This document shows positions 34,303 through 43,116 of a stretch of 64,000 nucleotides of DNA, in pieces. The stretch lies in NCBI RefSeq assembly GCF_002261345.1, contig NZ_NEVT01000003.1:930001-994000 (forward strand), read 5' to 3'. The stretch's first letter is position 1. Each line of letters starts with the position of its first letter. This DNA is from Bordetella genomosp. 2. GTDB lineage: Bacteria; Pseudomonadota; Gammaproteobacteria; Burkholderiales; Burkholderiaceae_B. The notes beneath the pieces are model-generated. The model saw only the letters and a list, made by a program, of their open reading frames with translations, searched no databases and was not told the DNA's origin. Position numbers and translations under genes: made by a program.

Positions 34303-35112
34303 ATGAACATTTCCGTATCCGCCGCCGTCCCCTCCGGAGTGCGCCGCCAGGCGCTGGCCGCGCTGGCCGCCTGCGCCTGGCCCGACAAGCTGGCCGCGGT
34401 GCGGGCCATCGACGACGCGGCGCCGCTGGAGGCGCACGCCACGCTGGCCGAGCCGGCGGGGCTGCCCGGCCGGCCCGCGGCCCCGGCGCTGGTGCCGCCC
34501 TCGCAGGTCAAGCAGCGCTCCGTGCAGTCCGCCGAAGGGCGCGCGGCCTTGCTGCACGCGCTGGCGCACATCGAATTCAACGCCGTGAACCTGGCCCTGG
34601 ACGCGGTCTGGCGCTATGCCGGCATGCCCGACGCGTTCTACCGCGACTGGCTGCGGGTGGCCCGCGAAGAGGCCTATCACTTCGAACTGCTGAATACCCA
34701 CCTGGGCGGGCTGGGCCACGCCTATGGCGATTTCCCGGCGCACAACGGCTTGTGGGAAATGGCCGAGAAGACCCGCGGCGATCTGTTGGCCCGCCTGGCG
34801 CTGGTGCCGCGCACGCTGGAGGCGCGCGGCCTGGACGCCTCGCCGCTGATCCGCGACAAGCTGGCGGGGGCGGGGGATACCCGGGGCGCGGCCATCCTCG
34901 ACATCATCTTGCGCGACGAAATCGGCCATGTGGCGATCGGCAACCGCTGGTATCGCCACTTGTGCGCCGAGCGCGGGCTCGACCCGCTGGCCTGCTATGC
35001 CGAACTGGCCGAACGCTATGGCGCGCCGCGCCTGCGCGGCCCGTTCAACCTGGCGGCGCGCCGCCAGGCCGGATTCGACCAGGCGGAGCTGGACGCACTC
35101 CAGCGGCCGTAG
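34303..35112 (+). CDS. DUF455 ferritin-like diiron protein
   Basis: The 269-residue protein is a predicted four-helix-bundle diiron protein. Candidate iron ligands are in the helix motifs HIEFNAVNLALDAVWRYAG, EEAYHFELLNTHLGGLG and LRDEIGHVAIGNRWYRHLC, which have the E-x2-H type spacing. The family is related to MiaE-like hydroxylases, but the substrate is unknown. The N-terminal part (about 1-75) is Ala/Pro-rich. No ribosome site is obvious; the ATG at 34303 agrees with family length. Confidence 0.87.
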   Translation: MNISVSAAVPSGVRRQALAALAACAWPDKLAAVRAIDDAAPLEAHATLAEPAGLPGRPAAPALVPPSQVKQRSVQSAEGRAALLHALAHIEFNAVNLALDAVWRYAGMPDAFYRDWLRVAREEAYHFELLNTHLGGLGHAYGDFPAHNGLWEMAEKTRGDLLARLALVPRTLEARGLDASPLIRDKLAGAGDTRGAAILDIILRDEIGHVAIGNRWYRHLCAERGLDPLACYAELAERYGAPRLRGPFNLAARRQAGFDQAELDALQRP

Positions 35113-35199
35113 CCGCATTGCCCGGCGCAGTTACAGCGCGATACCAGGGCAAGGCCGGCCCGCGGCCGCCGGGCCGCGCCTGACGATAGAATCGACGCC

Positions 35200-36462
35200 A
35201 TGATGACTCCACGCCTCTTGCCCCTGCTGGGCCTGGCCGTATTGGCCGGCGCCGCCCATGCCGCGCCGGCCAATACGGCCAGCCCCGCCGATGCCGCCGC
35301 CTTCGCCAACTGCCTCGCCCAATTGCGCGGCGCCGCCGCCCAGCAGGGCGTGTCGGCCGCCACTTACGACGCCCATACCCGGGGGCTGGCGCCCGACATG
35401 AGCGTCATCGCCTCGCTGGATGCCCAGCCGGAATTCAAGACGCCCATCTGGGACTACATGGCCGGCCTGGTCGACGAAGAACGCATCGCCGATGGCCGGC
35501 AGGCGCTGGCGCAGTGGCAGCCGCAGTTGCAGCGGGCCCAGTCGCAGTTCGGCGTCGATCCGGCCACGGTGGTGGCGGTCTGGGGCGTGGAAAGCAATTT
35601 CGGCAAGCGCCTGGGCGGCCGCCCGCTGCTGACCTCGCTGTCGACCCTGTCGTGCTTCGGACGCCGGCAGGCGTATTTCCGCGGCGAGTTCTTCGCCACC
35701 CTGAAGATCATCCAGCAAGAGCATGTGCGGCCCGAGCGCCTGAACGGTTCATGGGCGGGCGCCTTCGGCCAGACCCAGTTCATGCCCTCTACCTACCTGC
35801 GCCTGGCGGTCGACTTCGACGGCGATGGCCGCCGCGACCTGGTCGACAGCGTGCCGGACGCGCTGGGCTCGACGGCCAATTTCCTGCAGCGCGCCGGCTG
35901 GAAGCCGGGGCTGCCATGGGGGTTCGAGGTGGTGCTGCCGGCCGGGCTGGACACCTCCTCGGCGGGCCGCCGCAACAAGCGCGCCATGTCGGCGTGGGCG
36001 GCGCAGGGCGTCAAGCGCGTCGACGGCCAGCCCCTGCCGGCGGGCGACACGCCGGCCGGGCTGCTGCTGCCGGCCGGACCCGGTGGCCCGGCCTTCCTGG
36101 TCACGCGCAATTTCGACGCGCTGTACTCATACAACGCGGCTGAAAGTTATGCGCTGGCCATTGCCCACCTGTCCGACCGGCTGCGCGGCGCCGGCCCGTT
36201 CGTGCGCGCCTGGCCCACCGATGATCCGGGCCTGTCGCGGGCCGAGCGGCGCGAACTGCAGTCGCTGCTGATCGCGCGCGGCTTCGACATCGGCGAGCCG
36301 GACGGCTTGATCGGCGCGCGCACCCGCCAGGCGTTGCAGACCGTCCAGCGCCAGGCCGGGCTGCCGGCCGACGGCCGCGCCGGACAGAAAGCCTTGCAAT
36401 GGCTGCGGCAGAACCCCGCCGACCGGCCTGCCGCCGGGGTCAGTGCGCCGCCGGCGGATTGA
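35200..36462 (+). CDS. mltB: MltB-type lytic murein transglycosylase with peptidoglycan-binding domain
   Basis: The 420-residue exported enzyme cleaves peptidoglycan strands to 1,6-anhydro ends. The signal peptide ends near AHA; it has no lipobox, so it is soluble periplasmic unlike E. coli MltB. The SLT_2 domain has the catalytic Glu131 (WGVESNFGKRLGG), FGQTQFMPSTYLRLAVDFDGDGRRDLVDSVPDALGSTANFL and ALYSYNAAESYALAIAHLSDRL. A C-terminal PG_binding_1 domain (about 345-405; RRELQSLLIARGFDIGEPDGLIGARTRQALQTVQ) follows. It overlaps the convergent dioxygenase-like gene by 23 bp. Confidence 0.92.
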   Translation: MMTPRLLPLLGLAVLAGAAHAAPANTASPADAAAFANCLAQLRGAAAQQGVSAATYDAHTRGLAPDMSVIASLDAQPEFKTPIWDYMAGLVDEERIADGRQALAQWQPQLQRAQSQFGVDPATVVAVWGVESNFGKRLGGRPLLTSLSTLSCFGRRQAYFRGEFFATLKIIQQEHVRPERLNGSWAGAFGQTQFMPSTYLRLAVDFDGDGRRDLVDSVPDALGSTANFLQRAGWKPGLPWGFEVVLPAGLDTSSAGRRNKRAMSAWAAQGVKRVDGQPLPAGDTPAGLLLPAGPGGPAFLVTRNFDALYSYNAAESYALAIAHLSDRLRGAGPFVRAWPTDDPGLSRAERRELQSLLIARGFDIGEPDGLIGARTRQALQTVQRQAGLPADGRAGQKALQWLRQNPADRPAAGVSAPPAD

Positions 36463-37231
36463 ACACGTAAGCGTCCATCGACAGCACGCCATGGCTGATG
36501 CCGCCGTCCATCACTTCCACGTCGGCATCGGGCGCCGCCGCGCCGGCGGCGATCAGCAGCGGCAGGTAGTGTTCCGCCGTGGGATGGGCGCGCCGCGCCT
36601 GCGGGGCGGCTTCCAGGTAGCCGACCAGGGCGGCGCGGTCGTGGCGGCGCACCGCCCGTCGCGCCCAGTCCGTGAACGCCTGCACATACGGTTCGTCCGC
36701 GCCGTCGCGCTGGCGGAATTCATACAGGTTGTGCGTGAGACTGCCCGAGCCGACGATCAACACGCCTTCGCGCGACAGTGGCGCCAGGGCCTGTCCCAAG
36801 GCCCACGCAGCCTCCGGCTGCAGCGCGGCCGGCAGCGAGAGCTGGATCACCGGCACGTCGTGTTGCGGATACATATGCAAGAGCGGCACCCAGGCGCCAT
36901 GATCCAGGCCGCGCTGCGCATCCAGCTCGACCCGCAGGCCGGACTCGCCCAGCAGGGCGGCCACGCGCGCCGCCAGGGCCGGGTCGCCGGCGGCGGGATA
37001 CTGCAGGGCATAGAGTTCGGCGGGAAAGCCGCCAAAATCGTGGATGGTCGTCGGGCGCGGGCTGGCGGTGACCGCCAGCCCGCGCGTCATCCAGTGCGGG
37101 GAGACGATCAGCACGGCCCGGGGTCCGGGCAGGCGCCGGCCTAGCGCGGCCAGCAGGGGGCCCGCCCGTCCGGGCTGCAGCGCGAACGTCGGGGCGCCGT
37201 GGGAAACGAAAAGCGTCGGTTGGGCGTGCAT
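36440..37231 (-). CDS. DODA/LigB-type extradiol dioxygenase family protein (YgiD-like)
   Basis: The 263-residue class III extradiol dioxygenase-fold protein has metal-ligand segments FVSHGAPTFAL near the start, VLIVSPHW, TIHDFGGFP and the late GSGSLTHNL. YgiD/DODA members open catechol-type rings such as DOPA. The start at MHAQPTLFVSHGAP is chosen because it gives the normal family N-terminus and has GGAG upstream. It is divergent from a LysR gene, with an operator-like palindrome in between, so that LysR probably controls it. Confidence 0.9.
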   Translation of the reverse strand: MHAQPTLFVSHGAPTFALQPGRAGPLLAALGRRLPGPRAVLIVSPHWMTRGLAVTASPRPTTIHDFGGFPAELYALQYPAAGDPALAARVAALLGESGLRVELDAQRGLDHGAWVPLLHMYPQHDVPVIQLSLPAALQPEAAWALGQALAPLSREGVLIVGSGSLTHNLYEFRQRDGADEPYVQAFTDWARRAVRRHDRAALVGYLEAAPQARRAHPTAEHYLPLLIAAGAAAPDADVEVMDGGISHGVLSMDAYVFNPPAAH

Positions 37232-37282
37232 GGCGGGAAATCTCCGATAAGCTAGGCAGTTAGTCCAGCAAACTGTAATTGC

Positions 37283-37297
37283 ATCCCACGGCGGGAT
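37283..37297. promoter_or_regulatory. LysR-type operator candidate between dioxygenase-like gene and lysR
   Basis: ATCCC-ACGGC-GGGAT is a perfect 5-bp-arm palindrome containing the T-N11-A spacing typical of LysR family sites. It lies in the 110-bp divergent gap between 37231 and 37342. Confidence 0.4.
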
Positions 37298-37341
37298 AAA
37301 CAACCCATTTGTGGATATATTGTTCCAGGATGGTGGTTAGT

Positions 37342-38241
37342 ATGGACCGATTCGAAGAGATGCGCGTATTCACCGCCGTGGTCGAAGCGGGCAGCTTCGT
37401 CAAGGCCGCCGAGACGCTGCGCATGTCCAAGGCCGGCGTATCGCGCCACCTGACCGAACTGGAAACGCGTCTTGGCGCGCGCCTCATCCAGCGCACCACC
37501 CGGCGCCAGTCGCTGACCGAAGAGGGCCAGCTGTTCTACGAACGCTGCAAAGTCCTGCTGGCGGAGGTCGAAGATGCCGAAACCGAAGTCAACAGCCGCA
37601 GCGGCGAAGTCGGCGGCCTGTTGCGCGTGAATGCGCCGCTGACCTTCGGCGTGCGGCACCTGGCGCCGCTATGGGGCGTGTTCAAGGCGCAGCACCCCAA
37701 GCTGATGCTGGACATCACCCTGGCCGACCGGGTGGTCGACCTGGTCGACGAAGGCTACGACATGGCGGTGCGCATTTCGCAACTGGCCGATTCCACGCTG
37801 GTCAGCCGGCGCCTGGCCGCCACCCGCATGGTGCTGTGCGCCAGCCCCGATTATCTGCGCCGCCACGGCACGCCGGCCCATCCGCGCGAGCTCGCCGCGC
37901 ATGGCACCATCGCCTACAGCTACTGGGCCGGCCGCGACGAATGGCGTTTCCTGGGGCCGGAGGGCGAGGTCAATGTGCGCATCCAGCCGCTGATGCGCGC
38001 CAACAATGGCGATACGTGCCTGGCCGCCGCGCTGGCGCACCTGGGCATTGTGCTGCAGCCCACTTTCCTGGTCGGCGAAGCATTGCAGGCCGGCGAGCTG
38101 GTCGAGCTGATGCCGCAATACCGCTGCGGCGAACTGGGCATCTACGGCGTCTATCCTACCCGGCGGCACGTGCCGCCCCGCGTGCGCGCGCTGCTTGAGT
38201 TCCTGGCGGCGCATTTCGCTCAGCCGCCCTGGCCGGAATGA
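37342..38241 (+). CDS. LysR family transcriptional regulator
   Basis: The 299-residue protein has an N-terminal winged helix (MDRFEEMRVFTAVVEAGSFVKAAETLRMSKAGVSRHLTELETRLGARLIQRTTRRQSLTEEG), of the subgroup that typically acts on divergent redox or detoxification genes, and a two-lobe effector domain. The start at 37342 is the family start; an upstream TTG in frame is less likely. It is divergent from the dioxygenase-like gene and overlaps the next, convergent LysR gene by 22 bp. Confidence 0.91.
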   Translation: MDRFEEMRVFTAVVEAGSFVKAAETLRMSKAGVSRHLTELETRLGARLIQRTTRRQSLTEEGQLFYERCKVLLAEVEDAETEVNSRSGEVGGLLRVNAPLTFGVRHLAPLWGVFKAQHPKLMLDITLADRVVDLVDEGYDMAVRISQLADSTLVSRRLAATRMVLCASPDYLRRHGTPAHPRELAAHGTIAYSYWAGRDEWRFLGPEGEVNVRIQPLMRANNGDTCLAAALAHLGIVLQPTFLVGEALQAGELVELMPQYRCGELGIYGVYPTRRHVPPRVRALLEFLAAHFAQPPWPE

Positions 38242-39164
38242 TCCGGCCGGCGCGCCGGCCGCAGGGCGATGAACGGCAGGTCCTGCATCACTTGCCGCGC
38301 CATGCGCACGACCGCATGCAGGCCGGCCGCCTCGGGGGCGCGGGCATAGGCCGCGCAGATCTCCAGCGGACGGAACGGCACGCGCTGGCCATAGCGGATG
38401 ACCGAGCCGCGCGCCAGCTCGTCGGCCAGCACGCAGGCGGGCAGGGCGCTTATCCCCACGCCGGCGCAGACCAGTTTGGCGATGATCGCCACGCTGTTGC
38501 AAGTATTGAAGGCCGGCGCCGGCGTCTGGCCGGTGTTGCACCATTCGGCCACCAGTTCGTACAACGGCGAGGGCGGCGGCACGCTCAGCAGATTCAGGCC
38601 CTGCAAGTCGGCGGGCTTGAGCGTGGATGACGCCAGCGGCCGCGCGGCGCTACCCAGCCAGGCGACTTCGGCCGACGCCAGCGGTTCGAGCCGCATATGA
38701 CGGCTCACGCCCGGATCGGCCAGGAAGGCGATGTCCAGCTGATTGGCATTGAGCTTGTCGCACAGCACGAAGCTGTTGGCGACCGTGATCTCCACTTGCA
38801 CGCGCGGATAACGGGCCTCGAGCCGGCGCACGATCTCGGGCAGGCAGATCATGGCGACCATCTCGGACGAGCCCATGCGCAGCGAGCCCTGCAGCGGGTC
38901 GCCGGTGCGCAGGCGCGCCTCCAGCTCGTCGAACAGCCCCAGCGCCTGCCCCGCGTACCGCACCGCCACTTCGCCCTCGGCGGTCAGCACCGCGCGTCGG
39001 CCGGCGCGCTGGAACAGGCGCGCGCCGACCGCTTCTTCCAGTTCGCGCACCCGCAGCGAGACGGTCGGCTGGGTCACGTGCAACTGCGCGGCGGCGGCAT
39101 GGAACGAACCGTGCCGGGCGATGGCCAACAAGGCCTCGATCTGCGCCAGGGAAAACCGTTTCAT
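38220..39164 (-). CDS. LysR family transcriptional regulator, likely controller of the lyase/Bug cluster
   Basis: The 314-residue LysR protein has the helix-turn-helix in ALLAIARHGSFHAAAAQLHVTQPTVSLRVRELEEAVGARLFQRAGRRAVLTAEG and an effector domain with VTVANSFVL-type strands. It is divergent from the lyase gene at 39269 with a 104-bp gap, the classic LysR arrangement, and probably activates that operon when the substrate is present. Confidence 0.91.
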   Translation of the reverse strand: MKRFSLAQIEALLAIARHGSFHAAAAQLHVTQPTVSLRVRELEEAVGARLFQRAGRRAVLTAEGEVAVRYAGQALGLFDELEARLRTGDPLQGSLRMGSSEMVAMICLPEIVRRLEARYPRVQVEITVANSFVLCDKLNANQLDIAFLADPGVSRHMRLEPLASAEVAWLGSAARPLASSTLKPADLQGLNLLSVPPPSPLYELVAEWCNTGQTPAPAFNTCNSVAIIAKLVCAGVGISALPACVLADELARGSVIRYGQRVPFRPLEICAAYARAPEAAGLHAVVRMARQVMQDLPFIALRPARRPDHSGQGG

Positions 39165-39193
39165 CAGGAAATCCTATCGAAATAGCGGCCAAA

Positions 39194-39206
39194 TCCTAAT
39201 TAGATA
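39194..39206. promoter_or_regulatory. T-N11-A type operator candidate upstream of the lyase operon
   Basis: The perfect 8-bp palindrome CTAATTAG (39196-39203) sits within a T-N11-A frame in the divergent gap between the LysR gene and the lyase gene. CTATCGAAATA and TATTGATAG in the same gap form a further loose inverted pair. Confidence 0.3.
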
Positions 39207-39268
39207 TTGCTTTTTCTTATTGATAGCATGAAACGCCTGTCGACTCCTTCCTCGTTTCCACGCCCGCC

Positions 39269-40219
39269 ATGACCAAAGCCCGCCTGTTGCGCCAATTGAT
39301 TGAAGCGCCCGAGATCCTGTCCCTGCCCGCCGTGTTCGACGGCTTCAGCACCCGCGTGGTCGAGTACAGCGGCTTCGGCGCCGCCTTCATCACCGGCAGC
39401 GGCGTCAGCGAGTCGCGCCTGGGCCAGCCCGACGTCGGCCTGATGGGCCTCGAAGAAAACGTGGCCGCCGCCCGCGCGATCGCCGCCTGCTCGGACCTGG
39501 TGCTGCTGGCCGATGGCGACACCGGGTATGGCAACGCGGTCAATGTCCACCACACGGTGCGCGCCTTCGAGCAGGCCGGCGTGGCCGGACTGATGCTGGA
39601 AGACCAGGTATGGCCGAAACGTTGCGGCCACATGCGCGGCAAGGAAGTGATTCCCATGGAGGAGATGGTCGAGAAGATCCATGCCGCCTGCGAGGCTCGG
39701 CGCGACCCGGATTTCGTCATCAAATCACGCACCGATACCCTGGCCACCGACGGCGTGGGCGCCGTCATCGAGCGCCTGAACGCCTACGCCGAGGCCGGCG
39801 CCGACCTGCTGTTCGCCGATGCGCTGATGACCCGCGAGCAGATCGACACCGTGGTGCGCAATGTGTCCAAGCCGCTGTGCGTGAACATGGGCTTCGGCAT
39901 ACGCCAGCGTTCGACCACGCCGCTGTTGTCCGCCGCGCAGCTGCAGGCGCTTGGCGTGGCGGTGGTGATCTTTCCCCGCATGCTCAGCGCCTGCGCCCTG
40001 ATGGGCATGCAACAGGGGCTGGCCCTGTTGCGCGAGTCGCTGGATACCGGCGCGGTGATCGACCGTCCGGATCTGCTGGTTTCGTTCGAGACCCTGAACA
40101 GCATCATGGGCATGGCGCAGGTCCAGCAACTGGAAGAACGCTTCCTGACGCCCGCGCAGAAATTCGCCAAGTATCGCGGCGGCGCGGCTGCGCCCGTGGC
40201 CGAGGCGGACCATGGCTGA
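39269..40219 (+). CDS. isocitrate lyase/PEP mutase superfamily protein
   Basis: The 316-residue TIM-barrel enzyme of the methylisocitrate-lyase-like group cleaves or hydrolyses a carbon-carbon bond in a 2-hydroxy- or 2-oxo-dicarboxylate. Key blocks are LPAVFDGFSTRVVEYSGFGAAFITGSGVS, the Mg-binding LLADGDTGYGNAVNVHHTV, the gating-loop catalytic motif KRCGH (in EDQVWPKRCGHMRGKEVI) and IKSRTDTLATDGVGAVIERLNAYAEAGADLLF. The Cys of KRCGH supports a true lyase. It overlaps the amidohydrolase start by 8 bp, so they form one operon with the Bug receptor. Confidence 0.9.
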   Translation: MTKARLLRQLIEAPEILSLPAVFDGFSTRVVEYSGFGAAFITGSGVSESRLGQPDVGLMGLEENVAAARAIAACSDLVLLADGDTGYGNAVNVHHTVRAFEQAGVAGLMLEDQVWPKRCGHMRGKEVIPMEEMVEKIHAACEARRDPDFVIKSRTDTLATDGVGAVIERLNAYAEAGADLLFADALMTREQIDTVVRNVSKPLCVNMGFGIRQRSTTPLLSAAQLQALGVAVVIFPRMLSACALMGMQQGLALLRESLDTGAVIDRPDLLVSFETLNSIMGMAQVQQLEERFLTPAQKFAKYRGGAAAPVAEADHG

Positions 40220-41054
40220 GCGCCGCGCCGTGCCGGCTCCTGCCGGCTTGCCGGCCGGCGCGGTCGATTGCCACGCCCACGTCATGCGCGTCGACGCGCC
40301 GCTGGTGCGCCAGCGCCATTCCGCCCCGGCGCGCGACGTGACAGCCGAAGAATACCTGGCGCTGCTGGACGCCCACGGCGTGCGGTGCGGCGTGCTGACC
40401 GCGCCGAGCTTCTACGGCACGGACAACGGGCTGCTGCTGCAGGCGCTCGGCCATGCGCCGGACCGGCTGCGCGGCACCGCCATCGTCGATCCCGGCATTG
40501 GCGACGCCGAACTGGACGCCTTGCGCGCGCAGGGAGTGGTGGGCGTGCGCCTGAACTGGATCCGCCGCGCGGCCCTGCCCGACCCGGCCGGCGCGGACTA
40601 TCGCGCGCTGTACGCGCGGCTGCGCGAGCGCGACATGCACATCGAGCTCTATCTGGAAAGCGCGCACCAGGCACAGGTCCTGCCACCCATCCTGGACAGC
40701 GGCGTGCGCCTGGTGCTGGATCACCTGGGCAGCCCCGACCCGGCGCAAGGGCCGCACGGCGCGGCATTCGGACGGGTGCTCGCCGCGCTGCAGAGCGGGC
40801 GCGTGTGGGTCAAGCTGTCGGCGCCGTACCGCTTGGCCGGGGCCGACGCAGCGCCGTATGCCCGGGCGCTGCTGCGCGCCGGCGGCCCGCAGCGGCTGGT
40901 GTGGGCCACGGACTGGCCGTGGGTCGGTTACGAAAATGCCGTGACCTACCGGCAATGTATCGACTGGCTGTTCCAGTGGGTGCCGGACGACGCGCAGCGC
41001 CAGGCCATCCTGGTCGACACGCCGCGCGAACTATTTCACTTCCCAGGGGCATAG
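40212..41054 (+). CDS. amidohydrolase family protein, PDC hydrolase-like (second copy)
   Basis: The 280-residue protein is of the same amidohydrolase group as 4325-5188, with the metal motif VDCHAHVM, a conserved SFYGTDN, LDHLGSPDP and the catalytic WATDWPWVG. It overlaps the lyase gene by 8 bp and is followed after 34 bp by a Bug receptor gene. A lactonase or ring-opening role feeding the lyase is plausible. The two amidohydrolases in this window are clearly homologous but not recent duplicates. Confidence 0.88.
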   Translation: MAERRAVPAPAGLPAGAVDCHAHVMRVDAPLVRQRHSAPARDVTAEEYLALLDAHGVRCGVLTAPSFYGTDNGLLLQALGHAPDRLRGTAIVDPGIGDAELDALRAQGVVGVRLNWIRRAALPDPAGADYRALYARLRERDMHIELYLESAHQAQVLPPILDSGVRLVLDHLGSPDPAQGPHGAAFGRVLAALQSGRVWVKLSAPYRLAGADAAPYARALLRAGGPQRLVWATDWPWVGYENAVTYRQCIDWLFQWVPDDAQRQAILVDTPRELFHFPGA

Positions 41055-41088
41055 ATCCCGCAAGAGCAGGGCACAAGGAGACAGACTG

Positions 41089-42045
41089 ATGAAGACCATG
41101 ACAAGCATCGCGCTGGCCGCCATGTCGTGCGCGCTGGCCGTGTCGGCCTGGGCAGCCGAGCCCATCCGGCTGATCGTCCCTACCGCGCCGGGCGGCGGCA
41201 CGGACGGCTTTTTCCGTGTATTGGCCAAGGATGGCGAACCCCATCTGAAGACCTCGGTCGTCGTGGTCAATGTGGGCGGCGCCGGCGGCAGCATCGGCGT
41301 ATCGCAGATGGTGCGCGCCGAACCGGACGGCAACACCCTGGCGGGCGTGTGGATGGGCCCGGTGACGGTCGCTCCCCACACCATGCCGGTCAATTACGGC
41401 CCGCACGATTACATTCCTGTGCTGCAACTGACCAGCGCGCCATACGTGCTGTGCACCCGCGCCGAGTTTCCGGCCGACGACGGCGCCGCTTTCGTCGACA
41501 CGCTGCGCCAGCATCCCGATCAATACACTTTCGGCACTGACGGCGCCGGCGGGCCGGCGCAGCTGGCCACCGCGCGCGTGTTCCGGCCGCTCGGCATCCG
41601 CCAGCGCGACATCCCGTACAAGGGCGCCGGCGAGACGCTGCTGGCGCTGCTGGGCAAGCAGATCGACATCTACGTGGGCTCGATCCCGCCCATCATGCCC
41701 TACGTGAAGAACGGCCAGGCCAAATGCCTGATGGTGACCTCCGCCGCCAAAGTGCCGGACCTGCCGCGCGCCATCAGCCTGGATGAACTGCAACTGGGGC
41801 AGGAAGAAACCCTGTTGTGGCGCGGCCTGCTGGCGCCCAAGGGCACGCCGCCGGAGCGCATTGCATATCTGGAAAAGGCTTTCGAGGCGGCTGCCCAGGC
41901 GCCCGGGACGCGGCAGTTCGTGGCCAGCGCGGGCGAACAGATCGTCATCCTCAAGGGCGACGCGCTGCGCCAGCGCATCGACCGCGAATACCGGGCCCTG
42001 GGAGAACTGGCGCGCAGCCTGCGCCTGGGGCGTCCGGGCTCATAG
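41089..42045 (+). CDS. Bug/TctC-type periplasmic solute receptor
   Basis: The 318-residue secreted protein has a signal peptide ending SAWA. Its mature N-terminus PIRLIVPTAPGGGTDGFFRVLA and the segments VVVVNVGGAGGSIGVSQMV and RQRDIPYKGAGETLLALLGKQIDIYVGS are Bug-like, although several usual residues in the ligand loops differ (NVGG in place of ENRPG). It is the last gene of the lyase-amidohydrolase operon, and the cluster again lacks transporter membrane subunits. Confidence 0.9.
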   Translation: MKTMTSIALAAMSCALAVSAWAAEPIRLIVPTAPGGGTDGFFRVLAKDGEPHLKTSVVVVNVGGAGGSIGVSQMVRAEPDGNTLAGVWMGPVTVAPHTMPVNYGPHDYIPVLQLTSAPYVLCTRAEFPADDGAAFVDTLRQHPDQYTFGTDGAGGPAQLATARVFRPLGIRQRDIPYKGAGETLLALLGKQIDIYVGSIPPIMPYVKNGQAKCLMVTSAAKVPDLPRAISLDELQLGQEETLLWRGLLAPKGTPPERIAYLEKAFEAAAQAPGTRQFVASAGEQIVILKGDALRQRIDREYRALGELARSLRLGRPGS

Positions 42046-42055
42046 TCCCGGGGCG

Positions 42056-42811
42056 TCAGCGGTGGAAACCGTAGGCGCGCATGATCTGGCTGACTTTCGG
42101 CCCCTTCAGGTAGAACAGGAACGAACGCGCCGCGAGGTTTTCCCGGCCGTTCTCGAGCAGGACCGCATCCTGCCGGATGGGGTCGTACAGGGTCGTCGGG
42201 ACGATCCAGGCCGAACCGCCCACGAAGCGGCTGTTCTGGTAAATGTTCGACAGCGTCACGAAACCCAGGTCGCTGTGGCTGCCCGACACGAAGCGCTGCG
42301 TGTCGGACAACGTCCGGCGTTCGACCAGCTTGCCCTCGACCGCGCCGCGCAGGCCGAGGCGATCCAGCACCTGCATGGCGGGACGGCCATAGGGCACCAG
42401 GCTCGGGCTGGCGATGGACAGGCTCTGGAAACGGTTGTGCTTGAGTACGTCGCCCTGCGGGTCGACATAGCCTTCCTGGGGCGACCACAGCACCAGCACG
42501 CGCGTGGCATAGGTGTAGCGCGTGCCCGGCACGGCCTGGCGCTCGGCCTCCAGGCGCGCCGGCAGCACTTCATTGCCCGCCACGAAGACGTCGTATTCGG
42601 CGCCCTGCCTGATCTGCGCATAGAGCTGGCTGGTGGGCGCCGAGGACAGCACCACCGTGTTGCCGGTCTTCTGCTGGAAGTCCTCGGCAATGGCGCGTAT
42701 CGGAGCGGCAACGTTCGACGCCACCGCGACCTGCACTTGCCCGGCCCGGACGGGCAGGCTCGCCGTACAGGCGAGCAGGGCCAGGGCTAGCAAGCGGATA
42801 CGCGCAGTCAT
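42056..42811 (-). CDS. ModA-like extracellular solute-binding protein, orphan
   Basis: The 251-residue periplasmic binding protein has a signal peptide (MTARIRLLALALLACTASLPVRA), then VQVAVASNVAAPIRAIAEDFQQKTGNTVVLSSAPTSQLYAQIRQGAEYDVFVAGN, the standard ModA start, and DLGFVTLSNIY later. The ATG at 42811 gives a clean leader; a start at 42850 adds 13 residues. No modB or modC gene is adjacent, so it is not part of a complete molybdate importer here. The ligand could be another oxyanion. Confidence 0.88.
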   Translation of the reverse strand: MTARIRLLALALLACTASLPVRAGQVQVAVASNVAAPIRAIAEDFQQKTGNTVVLSSAPTSQLYAQIRQGAEYDVFVAGNEVLPARLEAERQAVPGTRYTYATRVLVLWSPQEGYVDPQGDVLKHNRFQSLSIASPSLVPYGRPAMQVLDRLGLRGAVEGKLVERRTLSDTQRFVSGSHSDLGFVTLSNIYQNSRFVGGSAWIVPTTLYDPIRQDAVLLENGRENLAARSFLFYLKGPKVSQIMRAYGFHR

Positions 42812-43022
42812 TGGGTTCGAAGCTGCCGGGCAGCTTGTTTTCCTGTCCATATCAGGCGTGTGATTTGATCACATTCGACGCGCCGCGCCCACCCTCGGCC
42901 AGAACGTCCCGCCGGGAATCCGCAGGAATAGGGGCAATCAAGCCCCGAGATACACCAAATAAGAAGTAGCAATATGAGGTTACATACTGGGGTGGCCTTG
43001 CCGGCCTTTCCAGGAGAATGCA

Positions 43023-43085
43023 ATGAACGAGCTGCACAACGAACAGCCCTTGAAGTGGCCCAGCGACTTCCCTGCCAAGCATTGA
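43023..43085 (+). CDS. candidate small peptide gene, 20 residues
   Basis: The frame reads MNELHNEQPLKWPSDFPAKH. It is preceded by AGGAG at a good distance from the ATG and followed 8 bp later by a strong GC hairpin with a short T-rich tail, so it looks like a complete tiny transcription unit. The 306-bp gap between the ModA-like and MFS genes otherwise holds nothing else recognisable. I know no homologue; it could also be a leader or non-functional. Confidence 0.35.
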   Translation: MNELHNEQPLKWPSDFPAKH

Positions 43086-43092
43086 AGTCGCG

Positions 43093-43114
43093 CGGCCGGC
43101 CCGCGGGCCGGCCG
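43093..43114 (+). terminator. rho-independent-like terminator after the small peptide gene
   Basis: CGGCCGGCCCG followed by its exact complement CGGGCCGGCCG gives an 11-bp perfect palindrome. TCTTAT follows on the plus strand. It also lies at the end of the convergent MFS gene, so it may serve both directions. Confidence 0.5.
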
Positions 43115-43116
43115 TC

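Noticed and set aside
42931-42946. hairpin GGGGC-N6-GCCCC as a terminator
   Set aside because: Only 5 bp of stem and no T-run on either strand; not enough to call.
43023-43085. small peptide as a PqqA-type precursor
   Set aside because: It lacks the Glu-x3-Tyr motif of PqqA, and no pqq or radical-SAM gene is near.
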